This document shows positions 1 through 5,814 of a DNA stretch of 5,814 bases, piece after piece. The DNA comes from JALWSI01 sp964569095 [NCBI: uncultured Aquificales bacterium]. Lineage in GTDB: Bacteria; Thermosulfidibacterota; Thermosulfidibacteria; Thermosulfidibacterales. The stretch covers positions 1 to 5,814 of the forward strand of contig CAZMTB010000078.1 of the NCBI GenBank assembly GCA_964569095.1, in the 5' to 3' direction. Position 1 is the stretch's first letter, and every line of letters starts with the position of its first letter. The notes under the pieces were generated by a model that had not been told where the DNA came from, searched no databases, and saw nothing but the letters and a program-made list of their open reading frames with translations. A program made the translations under genes and the position numbers.

Positions 1-1851
1 GGTGCGAATCACCGTTGATCGGATGCTTATCTTCCTCACCTCGCCCAGTGTCCCATCCTCCAGCTCCACGATGTCTTCGGCCTGGATGGAACGCTCGGTG
101 AGTAGGATTATGCCGCTGACAAAGTTGTTGGCCACAGTTTGAAGGCCAAAACCTATTCCAACGCCAAGGGCACCGAATATGAGGGTGACCTGCTTCATGT
201 CCATGCCAACCTCAGATAGGGCAACGAGAACCACAACCAGGATAAGGGCATAGTAGATTAGGGTGGTCAGGGAGTTAACCGGCCCCGGGGAGAGGGCGAA
301 TCGCTCGGTGAGAACCTTGTAGGTTCTGTGCCTTAGCAATCTAACCAGCAGAATTCCCACAACCAGCACTAGGATGAAGCGCAGTATGGTGGCCAAGGTG
401 AAGGGGGTCTGGCCGATGGTCCAGAGCGGATAGTAGAGCACCGTTTTCACTTGGTTCGATATGGCCGTCTTGTTCTCCACAAACCAGGTGTAGAGTCTCT
501 CGAGTCCCCCTGCCCTCTTGCGAAACAGGTTCAGGGTGTAATCCATGCGCAGTATCATGCTCTTGCTCTTGCCCATGTTCTCCTGGTAGAGCTGGGACAG
601 GGAATCAACCACCTCCAGCAGCTCCCGGTAGGCCGCCTTCAATCGCTCCAACGACCTCCCGCCAGATGAGGTCCCTGCTTGTTCAAGGGCAATAACCTTG
701 CTGTTGATGATCTCAGAGGTGGTCTGGAGCCTGTTGAAGGCCGCCTTGGTGGATTCCAGATAGGTTTTCAGTTTGGCTATCCTGCCCTTCCAAAGCTCTA
801 TGTTCTTGGCCTTCTCTCTACTTGAACAGGTGCCCGTGTAACACTTCACCCATTGAAGGCCGAAGGATGCCTCCATGTAGTCGAGAAGAGCCTTTCTCTC
901 TTTCTGGTTGGCGATCTTGCGAAGGAAGAAGGTCTTCTCCTGTAGCACCTCCAGCCGCTCCTTCTCGAGACGAAGAGCCCTTCGCTCCTTCGCCGAGAGC
1001 TTCGGGTCCTGTAGCCTGTCGGATACCCGCCTCTCCTTCACCTCAAGAAGGGCTGCCTGACGGTTTAGCCTGGTCAACGTCTCTCTAACCTGATCCCTGA
1101 CCTTCTCCAGGTTCTGGCTCGTCTGCTTTGCGTAAGCCTCTGCCCTTTTCAGGTCTCCTTCCTCGAGCTTAAGGTGAGAAAAGACCCTTTTCAGCAGGGT
1201 GTCAGCCTCTGACCTAAGTTTGGAGAGTGCCTCTATCTTTTTGGTTGTTCTGGAGAGTTTCAGGCTTCCAATGAGATACTGGGCCTGTGCGTTCAACAGC
1301 TGGGCAAGAACGAGGTAGTAGGTTGGTGGTGGAGGAACCTTCTTTCGCAGGTCAAACCACTGGGAAGAGAGATCTTTCATCTCGGACTCCAGGCTCTCCA
1401 GCTCGTCTTTCAGCAACTGGACCTTCAGGTTGGCCGCCTCCAGCTGCTGGGCAATGGAGGAGTAGGTCACCAGAAGCTTGCTGTAGATCTCCAAAGGATA
1501 CGGGGGCGTCGTAGAGATCGCCGGAAGAGTCACCGAGAGACCACTGGCGGGAGAGGAGAGATCGCCCTTCAAGTTGGTGAGCTGGTAGATAACCCCCTGG
1601 AATAGATCCATAGCCTGGGAGAGGGTCTCCCGGGTACTGGGATAGCGCTGCACGAGCCCGTTCAGAAAGGAGATGGTCTTCTGGCACTCCCTTATCTTGC
1701 CCTCTATCTCTTTGACCGAAACCCCTTCATCCAGTCCCTGCATGTCGAAGGGAGAAACAGAAGGGGAGGCAGACCCTACCACTGGCAGCAGCAACAAGAG
1801 GGCAACCACCCACAGGCATGCTACCCTCAATCCGTAAACACTTCTCTTCAT
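1..1851 (-). CDS. MscS-family mechanosensitive ion channel with long N-terminal coiled-coil region (partial, C-terminus off window)
   Basis: The frame is open from ATG at 1851 to the left edge: 617 residues with no stop, so the C-terminus is missing. Seen in the sequence: a signal peptide at residues 1-28 (Lys2-Arg3, then a Leu/Val-rich core, likely cut after VGSA); a long, charged, Leu/Glu/Lys/Arg-rich region at about 50-430 that looks largely helical or coiled-coil; and membrane helices at about 485-505 and 526-546. A classic pore helix follows at about 553-583, with GALGVGIGFGLQ, ANNF and LLTER. The start of the cytoplasmic beta domain (AEDIVELEDGTLGEVRKI) continues to the edge. The family opens under membrane tension to release solutes during osmotic downshock. 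The architecture resembles MscK/YbdG-like large members more than minimal MscS. The start is supported by the signal peptide and a weak AAGG seven bases upstream. A short tetra-proline run (residues 173-176) and a Cys337/Cys342 pair lie in the predicted periplasmic part. Gating and exact subfamily are not determinable here. Confidence 0.93.
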   Translation of the reverse strand, partial: MKRSVYGLRVACLWVVALLLLLPVVGSASPSVSPFDMQGLDEGVSVKEIEGKIRECQKTISFLNGLVQRYPSTRETLSQAMDLFQGVIYQLTNLKGDLSSPASGLSVTLPAISTTPPYPLEIYSKLLVTYSSIAQQLEAANLKVQLLKDELESLESEMKDLSSQWFDLRKKVPPPPTYYLVLAQLLNAQAQYLIGSLKLSRTTKKIEALSKLRSEADTLLKRVFSHLKLEEGDLKRAEAYAKQTSQNLEKVRDQVRETLTRLNRQAALLEVKERRVSDRLQDPKLSAKERRALRLEKERLEVLQEKTFFLRKIANQKERKALLDYMEASFGLQWVKCYTGTCSSREKAKNIELWKGRIAKLKTYLESTKAAFNRLQTTSEIINSKVIALEQAGTSSGGRSLERLKAAYRELLEVVDSLSQLYQENMGKSKSMILRMDYTLNLFRKRAGGLERLYTWFVENKTAISNQVKTVLYYPLWTIGQTPFTLATILRFILVLVVGILLVRLLRHRTYKVLTERFALSPGPVNSLTTLIYYALILVVVLVALSEVGMDMKQVTLIFGALGVGIGFGLQTVANNFVSGIILLTERSIQAEDIVELEDGTLGEVRKISIRSTVIRT

Positions 1852-1985
1852 GACCACGCCTTGGTGTGCTTCACCCCTGCTTTTTTGTCAACTCAGAAAA
1901 GAAAAGAAATCGGGGCTTGAGGAATAAACCTAGGTAGAGTTAGAAAGGGGGAAAGGGAAGGCGTTGACGAGAAAGGAGGTAAGAG
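1852..1985. promoter_or_regulatory. Divergent intergenic region between the mscS-like gene and tatA
   Basis: This is the only gap longer than a few bases, and it must hold the start signals of two divergent genes. On the minus strand a perfect TTGACA (1886-1891) has no acceptable -10 box at the usual 16-18 base spacing; the hexamer 17 bases downstream reads CACACC. The overlapping plus-strand TTGTCA (1885-1890) and a TTGAGG (1917-1922) likewise lack a convincing -10. The plus strand from about 1896 to 1985 is strongly purine-rich. An 8-base perfect palindrome, ACCTAGGT, sits at 1928-1935 and could be half an operator or chance. No terminator hairpin is seen. I infer promoters are here because of the gene arrangement, not because a clear sigma-70 site is visible. 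Confidence 0.45.
1974..1980 (+). promoter_or_regulatory. Strong Shine-Dalgarno site of tatA
   Basis: AGGAGGT lies five bases before the ATG at 1986 and is nearly a full match to the anti-SD sequence. It decides between the two in-frame ATGs at 1986 and 1995, since the second would be 14 bases away. It suggests efficient translation of the small translocase protein. Confidence 0.85.
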
Positions 1986-2216
1986 ATGGGCAGCATGGGT
2001 TTTTCTGAGATACTGCTGATATTCTTGGTGATATTACTCCTCTTCGGGGCAAAGAAGCTACCCGAGGTGGCAAGGGGAATGGGTCAGGCATTGAGGGAGT
2101 TCAGGAAGGCCGCCAGAGAGGTGGAAGATGTGGCAAGAATACCCGACGAGGATCAGGCCCCAGTGGTGAACACCCCTGCCGCACAGAAGGAGGAGAAACC
2201 AGCCAAGGTCCAGTAA
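1986..2216 (+). CDS. tatA: Twin-arginine translocase subunit TatA/TatE family
   Basis: This 76-residue protein has the standard TatA plan. A very short N-terminus is followed by one hydrophobic helix (residues about 5-20, SEILLIFLVILLLF). Then come the conserved hinge FG (F20-G21) and KKLPEVARGMGQ, an amphipathic helix to about residue 50, and a loose polar tail rich in Pro, Glu and Lys. TatA oligomers form or support the pore that carries folded proteins with twin-arginine signals across the cytoplasmic membrane, together with TatC. FGAKKLPE argues for TatA/E over TatB, which usually has a Gly-Pro (L/F-G-P) at the hinge. Glu8 is polar, as is common in bacterial TatA proteins. No tatC or tatB is present in the window. 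The gene converges on the hydrogenase operon, whose small subunit is normally a Tat substrate, so a role in hydrogenase export is a reasonable inference but is not shown. It could equally be the cell's general TatA. Confidence 0.93.
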   Translation: MGSMGFSEILLIFLVILLLFGAKKLPEVARGMGQALREFRKAAREVEDVARIPDEDQAPVVNTPAAQKEEKPAKVQ

Positions 2217-2219
2217 AGC

Positions 2220-2723
2220 TTAACCAAACCTTAGCAACATCTCTTCCGCGAGGTGGAGTACACGGTCTATGGCAAGGGGTATGGCCCTCTCTACTTCGGG
2301 GGAGATTTCTATGCCTACTTTCACCTCCTTGGGAACAATGCCCACAAGCAGAACCTCCTCAGGCGCCTCTTCCCTCATCTCCAGGAGCGATAGCACCTCG
2401 CTAAATCCCATTCCGTGAAGGGATAGCTTCAGCAGGTCAATCCCCCCTTGAAGAATCTCCTCCCTGCCATAGGTAAGAACCGTGCCCGGAGGGTGGGAAG
2501 AGACCACGGCGTCCACGAGAACAATGCCCTTATATCTGTAAAAAGGAATGCTAAGACTCCCCACTCCCCCGTCAATCACCTCCACTTCACGACCCAGGTC
2601 CATAGCCTGCAACCGCTGAACAACCCTCACCCCCACCCCATCGTCACCCATCAGTATGTTCCCCAGCCCCACCACCCCAACAGCGGTGGAGCGGGGACGC
2701 ATCTCCGAGTCCTCAACCCACAC
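2220..2723 (-). CDS. hybD: [NiFe]-hydrogenase maturation endopeptidase (HybD/HyaD/HupD family)
   Basis: This cytoplasmic protease removes the C-terminal tail of the large subunit after the NiFe(CN)2CO centre is built, allowing the subunit to close and pair with the small subunit. The family fingerprint is clear: GLGNILMGDDGVGVR (residues 19-33), IDGG (50-53), LVDA (69-72), LHGMG (102-106) and VGIVP (127-131). The three nickel-sensing ligands expected from E. coli HybD (Glu16, Asp62, His93) correspond to Asp28, Asp71 and His103; the first is Asp instead of Glu, as in some relatives. Length (167) is typical. As listed, the start is a GTG directly after the TGA of the upstream hybC gene (zero gap), with AAGGG eight bases before it. 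An ATG at 2702 (residue 8) has a better GAGGA and gives a more usual family N-terminus. It is the last gene of the operon and its stop lies three bases from that of tatA. Confidence 0.95.
   Translation of the reverse strand: MWVEDSEMRPRSTAVGVVGLGNILMGDDGVGVRVVQRLQAMDLGREVEVIDGGVGSLSIPFYRYKGIVLVDAVVSSHPPGTVLTYGREEILQGGIDLLKLSLHGMGFSEVLSLLEMREEAPEEVLLVGIVPKEVKVGIEISPEVERAIPLAIDRVLHLAEEMLLRFG
2710..2714 (-). promoter_or_regulatory. Possible Shine-Dalgarno for an alternative hybD start at 2702
   Basis: GAGGA lies inside the first codons of the longer hybD reading frame, seven bases before the in-frame ATG at 2702. It competes with the AAGGG at 2732-2736 that would serve the GTG at 2723. Either start keeps the whole protease fold, because the first motif begins at residue 19. 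Confidence 0.45.
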
Positions 2724-4436
2724 TCATAAAACCCTTACGGAGCTCCTCTTATTGCCCAAAGGATCAAAGATATGCACCGCACACGCTATGCAAGGATCAA
2801 AGGAGTGAACGGTTCTCAACACCTCAAGAGGCCTCTCCATGTCAGCAATAGGATTGGCTACCAGGGAGGACTCATAGGGACCTCGACGGCCCTTGGAATC
2901 CCTGGGACCCGCATTCCAAGTGGATGGCACCACGCACTGGTAATTCCTGATCTTACCGCCGGAAATCACCACCCAGTGAGAGAGGGCTCCCCGTGGCGCC
3001 TCGTGGAATCCTACCCCTCGAATATCTTCCTTGGGATACGAATACTCATGCCAGATCTCAGTGTCTCCCTTGGAGATATTATCCACCAGAAGCTGCCAGT
3101 GTTTCAACACCAGATCGGAGATGGCAGCCGCCCTGATGGCCCGTGCCATGTGCCTTCCCAAGGTGGAACGCAGATTGTTAGGGGTGGCCCTGGATCCCGA
3201 AAGGGTGGAGATGAGATTCAAGGCAAAATCACCGTACTTCTTTATCAACGGATGACCAGAGGCATACCCCATAAGGACTTGGGCCAAGGGACCAACCTGC
3301 ATGGGGTGCCTCTCCTCATCGGTGACGAAACGTGGCGCCTTTGCCCATGAGTAGCGACCACTGGTGTCGTAATCCGTGTATTTGGGAACGGTCTCTTCCT
3401 CCCAGGGGTGTCTCGTCCAGTCCCCATCGTACCAAGAGTGGGCAATACACTCCTTCACGTTTTCTCTGAAGTAGGGATCGTTGAAGCCCTTTATCGGAGT
3501 GTAGGAGTTGAGATCCCCACCGAAGATGGTTCCTCCAGGCAGGTCAAAGCTCTCTCCTTTGGTGTCAAGAGGCATGTCTGGAACCGCCAGATAGTTGTCA
3601 ACGCCTTTGCCGTATTTCAGCCACTCAGGATAGAAGGAAGCTATTGCTGCCACATCGGGGAGATAGACCTTATGCACGAAGTCTCTCACCTTCTCCAAGA
3701 GGAACTTCACCCTGGCGAGTTTCTCCATATTGAGCGTGGCCTGGTTGTCCAGGTTGATAGGATTGGCAACACCTCCCACTGCCAGGTTCTGGATATGCGG
3801 ATTTTTACCCCCCAGTACCGCACAGGCGGAATCTGCGTACCTCTGGAACTCCAGGGCCTGGAGGTAGTGGGTCACCGCCAACAGGTTCACCTCTGGAGGC
3901 AGTTTCATGGCAGGGTGCCCCCAATAGCCGTTAGCAAAGGGTCCAAGCTGACCGCTCGACACAAACTTTTTGAGTTTCTCCTGGGTGGCCTTAAACTCCG
4001 AAACTCCGTTCAACTCCCAATCGGATATGCTCTGGGCAATCTTAGCGGTCTTACGAGGATCCGCCTTTAAGGCAGAGACAACATCCACCCAATCCAAAGC
4101 AGATAGATGATAGAAGTGAACGATGTGGTCGTGGAGTGCATGGGAACCCATCACGATGTTCCTTATGAGCTGAGCATTGAGAGGGATCTCTATTCCCAAA
4201 GCGTTCTCCACAGCCCTAACAGAGGCAATTGCATGAACCGTTGTGCATACCCCACAGATGCGCTGGGTGATGAACCAGGCGTCTTCGGGAGGCCTGCCCT
4301 TCAAAATCACCTCTATGCCTCGCCACATCTGGGCAGAGGACCACGCATCCCGTACCTTGCCGCCCTCTACCTCTACCTCTATCTTCAGGTGTCCTTCTAT
4401 TCTGGTAATGGGATCACAGACTATTCTCTTTCCCAT
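2724..4436 (-). CDS. hybC: [NiFe]-hydrogenase large (catalytic) subunit, group 1 uptake type
   Basis: This is the catalytic subunit that splits or forms H2 at a NiFe(CN)2CO centre; with the small subunit it works on the outer face of the cytoplasmic membrane. At 570 residues it is full length. The four nickel-binding cysteines are present: Cys61 and Cys64 in RICGVCTTVH (L1) and Cys549 and Cys552 in DPCIACAVH (L2). Canopy and proton-transfer residues expected from characterised enzymes are visible: Glu14 in RIEGH, Asp103 in HDHIVHFYHL, Arg482 in EAPRGALSHW and Asp547 in DPC. Processing is expected after His555, releasing a 15-residue tail that starts IFDPLG; the protease gene follows at once. 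A GGGGG Shine-Dalgarno abuts the hybB stop 12 bases upstream. The hybA-hybB-large-hybD order and the HybB partner support Hyb-type (group 1c-like) rather than a cytochrome-b-linked Hya type. The subunit has no signal of its own and is presumed to be exported with the Tat-targeted small subunit. O2 tolerance cannot be judged without that subunit. Confidence 0.98.
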   Translation of the reverse strand: MGKRIVCDPITRIEGHLKIEVEVEGGKVRDAWSSAQMWRGIEVILKGRPPEDAWFITQRICGVCTTVHAIASVRAVENALGIEIPLNAQLIRNIVMGSHALHDHIVHFYHLSALDWVDVVSALKADPRKTAKIAQSISDWELNGVSEFKATQEKLKKFVSSGQLGPFANGYWGHPAMKLPPEVNLLAVTHYLQALEFQRYADSACAVLGGKNPHIQNLAVGGVANPINLDNQATLNMEKLARVKFLLEKVRDFVHKVYLPDVAAIASFYPEWLKYGKGVDNYLAVPDMPLDTKGESFDLPGGTIFGGDLNSYTPIKGFNDPYFRENVKECIAHSWYDGDWTRHPWEEETVPKYTDYDTSGRYSWAKAPRFVTDEERHPMQVGPLAQVLMGYASGHPLIKKYGDFALNLISTLSGSRATPNNLRSTLGRHMARAIRAAAISDLVLKHWQLLVDNISKGDTEIWHEYSYPKEDIRGVGFHEAPRGALSHWVVISGGKIRNYQCVVPSTWNAGPRDSKGRRGPYESSLVANPIADMERPLEVLRTVHSFDPCIACAVHIFDPLGNKRSSVRVL

Positions 4437-4442
4437 GGTTTT

Positions 4443-4448
4443 ACCCCC
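4443..4448 (-). promoter_or_regulatory. Shine-Dalgarno of hybC abutting the hybB stop
   Basis: The minus strand reads TAAGGGGGT: the hybB stop codon is directly followed by GGGGGT, six bases before the hybC ATG at 4436. A ribosome ending on hybB would sit on the hybC initiation site, so the two subunits are probably translationally coupled. Confidence 0.75.
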
Positions 4449-5603
4449 TTAATGGTGCTGAACCTCAGGCAGTATTGGAAAGGTCTTGACAAAGAAAAGA
4501 TAGAGCAAGACCTCCAAGGATATCACTCCCAAAGTGATCATCGTCTCTCCAAAAGACGGAAAGTAGACCCACTCTTTTCCGGGACTCCAGGCAATCAGAT
4601 ATGCGTTGAACCTGTAGAGTGCCCCTCCCAGTAAGTACATGGCTCCAAGCACGAATAGCCACCTGGGACTACTAGAGAAACGCTCCATCAGGAAGAGAAG
4701 AGAGGGAACCACAAAAAGGGCCAACTCCACCCAGAAAGAGAGAGACAAGCCTCCAGAAGAGAAGAGAAGCCCTCCGCGACCCTCCATCACCACCAGGTCA
4801 AAGAGGCGCAGTATTCCCCATCCCAAGCCGATGAACACCATGTACCTGGTAAGGTTTTTGAGCATAGGTGTCTCGTAGGGACGGTTGAAGAAGAGAGAGG
4901 ATAGAAGGGACTCGCAGGTTACCACTGCAAATCCCATGAGCACGCAAGAGATGAGAAAGAGCAGAGGCAAGAATGGGGTGTGCCACAACGGATGGAGCTT
5001 CACCGTAGAGATGAGCTGCACCGACCCCAAAGAGGACTGATGCATGGTGGGAAGCAACATGCCCAATGTGGCGAATATGACCACCACCTCTTCTATCTTT
5101 TGGATCTTCTGAGGGGAGAGGTGAAATCTCTCTGCTAATCTCTCTGCAATGGGCGGTATAAGCTCCACCCAGAGAACCAAGGTGTAGGCCATAACGCACA
5201 AACCCACCTCGAGAAGCACGGAGTTCAGGTTCCACTTGTTAGGAAGCATAAAATTGTAGGCGTTCCAATACCTACCCAGATCGATGATCACCGACAGACC
5301 CGCCATTGTGTATCCAAAGGCACTGGTGAGCACAGCGCTCCGGATGAGGGGATGGAACCTCCTTTTATGAAGGAAGTAGATAAGTATGGCCAAGGCGTAG
5401 CCCCCGCAGGCCAAACCCGTCCCCACCACCACGTCGTATGCAATCCAGATACCCCAGGGATACCCGTCAGACATGTTGGAGACATAGCCTATGCCTTTGA
5501 AAAACCTCAAACCGAGGAAGTAGAGTCCCATAAGGAAAAGAAGAGAGAAGAAGAGGAATGGTTTGGTTATCAACCTTCTCTCCACCCTTTCAAACTCATT
5601 CAT
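4449..5603 (-). CDS. hybB: Hydrogenase integral membrane subunit HybB (NrfD-like superfamily)
   Basis: HybB anchors the periplasmic hydrogenase and passes electrons between the iron-sulfur subunit HybA and the quinone pool; in E. coli this family is linked to proton movement when H2 is made. The 384-residue protein has about ten hydrophobic segments, near 16-34, 50-78, 86-108, 127-150, 171-187, 210-233, 252-272, 288-306, 315-336 and 353-376. Family signatures include YPWGIWIAYDVVVGTGLACG (48-67), LGRYWNAYN (109-117), LPTMHQSSLGSV (184-195) and FPSFGE (348-353). It contains no heme-ligand pattern typical of HyaC-type cytochrome b. The start ATG overlaps the end of hybA by eight bases and has AAGGAG (5611-5616) seven bases upstream. 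Length matches the family (about 390). Tyr98, Glu132, His188 and Glu231 look equivalent to polar residues of E. coli HybB that I recall being tested for proton transfer. Confidence 0.96.
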   Translation of the reverse strand: MNEFERVERRLITKPFLFFSLLFLMGLYFLGLRFFKGIGYVSNMSDGYPWGIWIAYDVVVGTGLACGGYALAILIYFLHKRRFHPLIRSAVLTSAFGYTMAGLSVIIDLGRYWNAYNFMLPNKWNLNSVLLEVGLCVMAYTLVLWVELIPPIAERLAERFHLSPQKIQKIEEVVVIFATLGMLLPTMHQSSLGSVQLISTVKLHPLWHTPFLPLLFLISCVLMGFAVVTCESLLSSLFFNRPYETPMLKNLTRYMVFIGLGWGILRLFDLVVMEGRGGLLFSSGGLSLSFWVELALFVVPSLLFLMERFSSSPRWLFVLGAMYLLGGALYRFNAYLIAWSPGKEWVYFPSFGETMITLGVISLEVLLYLFFVKTFPILPEVQHH

Positions 5604-5814
5604 GGTCTCTCTCCTTCTTCTCTTGGCTATTGGTATTGTGGTTCTTGCGCGCCATCAAGAAGTAGATCACCCCAAAAGAGAGAAAGGGAGGTAGCACCGT
5701 GCGGTAGATACCGTGGTGTATCCTCTCGGAGTATTTGGCGGGAGATTCCGCCGGAAGCTCTGGCAACCCGAGTTTGGTGAAGTCAATGTGAGAGAGGTAG
5801 AGTACCGCTGTCCC
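5596..5814 (-). CDS. hybA: Hydrogenase ferredoxin-like subunit HybA, C-terminal fragment (5' part off window)
   Basis: The last 72 residues of a gene enter from the right edge and end at TGA (5596-5598), overlapping the hybB ATG as ATGAATGA. The fragment holds a linker with LGLPELPAESPAKYSERIHH, then one membrane helix (about TVLPPFLSFGVIYFLM) followed by a positive, charged tail (ARKN, then Gln/Glu/Lys/Arg). This Pro-rich linker, the I(Q/H)H-x-Y turn and the single C-terminal helix are what I know from HybA, whose N-terminal part carries four [4Fe-4S] clusters and passes electrons from the catalytic dimer to HybB. The cluster-binding cysteines are outside the window, so the call rests on the tail and on the position directly before hybB. 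It does not appear in a simple complete-ORF search because its start is missing. Confidence 0.85.
   Translation of the reverse strand, partial: GTAVLYLSHIDFTKLGLPELPAESPAKYSERIHHGIYRTVLPPFLSFGVIYFLMARKNHNTNSQEKKERDHE

Noticed and set aside
1352-1687. 111-codon minus-strand frame inside the MscS-like gene
   Set aside because: Same strand but another frame of a gene with a clear signal peptide and continuous coding; no motif.
1946-1962. G-rich run upstream of tatA as a possible G-quadruplex
   Set aside because: Only one GGGGG and one GGG run are present, followed by GG; four runs of three or more G are not available.
1970-1985. TTGACG just before the tatA ribosome site as a -35 box
   Set aside because: It lies about 10 bases from the strong Shine-Dalgarno and the start codon, so a promoter there would begin transcription inside the coding region.
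2205-2235. Weak inverted repeat at the tatA/hybD junction as a terminator
   Set aside because: The stem is only five A/T-containing base pairs with an 18-base loop and no T-tract on either strand.
2772-3350. 192-codon open frame on the plus strand
   Set aside because: Antisense to the hydrogenase large subunit, low-complexity Pro/Gly/Arg/His content and no family resemblance.
3408-4070. 220-codon open frame on the plus strand
   Set aside because: It lies fully antisense to the unmistakable hydrogenase large subunit, has no recognisable motif or ribosome site, and its composition is that of a frame shadow.
4107-4634. 175-codon plus-strand frame spanning the hybC/hybB junction
   Set aside because: It crosses two strongly supported genes on the other strand and shows no domain or start signal.
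5352-5780. 142-codon plus-strand frame at the right edge
   Set aside because: Antisense to the hybB start and hybA tail, with no recognisable features.

Overview
The window holds the 3' part of a membrane-anchored, Hyb-type (group 1c-like) [NiFe]-hydrogenase operon on the minus strand. It meets a plus-strand twin-arginine translocase gene (tatA-like) tail to tail. Beyond tatA, and divergent from it, is a minus-strand gene for a large MscS-family mechanosensitive channel that runs off the left edge. Coding density is very high: the only sizeable gap is 134 bp (1852-1985) between the two divergent genes. I see no rRNA, tRNA, CRISPR array, insertion sequence or long repeat.

Right to left along the minus strand, the hydrogenase genes are: the 3' end of hybA (membrane-tailed ferredoxin subunit, 5596-5814), hybB (NrfD-like integral membrane subunit, 4449-5603), hybC (catalytic large subunit, 2724-4436) and hybD (maturation endopeptidase, 2220-2723). 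The genes overlap or abut (8-nt overlap, 12-nt gap, 0-nt gap), so they are almost certainly co-transcribed and translationally coupled. The small subunit (hybO type, expected to carry the Tat signal) should lie just beyond the right edge. As known for this family, the HybOC pair handles H2 outside the cytoplasmic membrane, HybA relays electrons and HybB connects them to quinone. HybD trims the C-terminus of HybC after nickel insertion. The assembled catalytic dimer is exported through the Tat pore, so an adjacent tatA gene makes functional sense.

The organism is a bacterium with strong Shine-Dalgarno signals and an estimated GC content near 50%. The operon points to an anaerobic or facultative H2-metabolising Gram-negative-type bacterium. 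The mscS-like product has a signal peptide and a long predicted periplasmic coiled-coil region, which also suggests a periplasm. I cannot name a genus. A sulfate-reducer or other Desulfobacterota-like lineage is a guess, not a result.

Nothing here is clearly a new system. The most useful second-look items are the tatA/hydrogenase pairing with a 3-bp convergent junction, the conserved candidate proton-path residues in HybB, the short hyb operon without hybE/F/G after hybD, and the cysteine pair in the extracytoplasmic part of the MscS protein.
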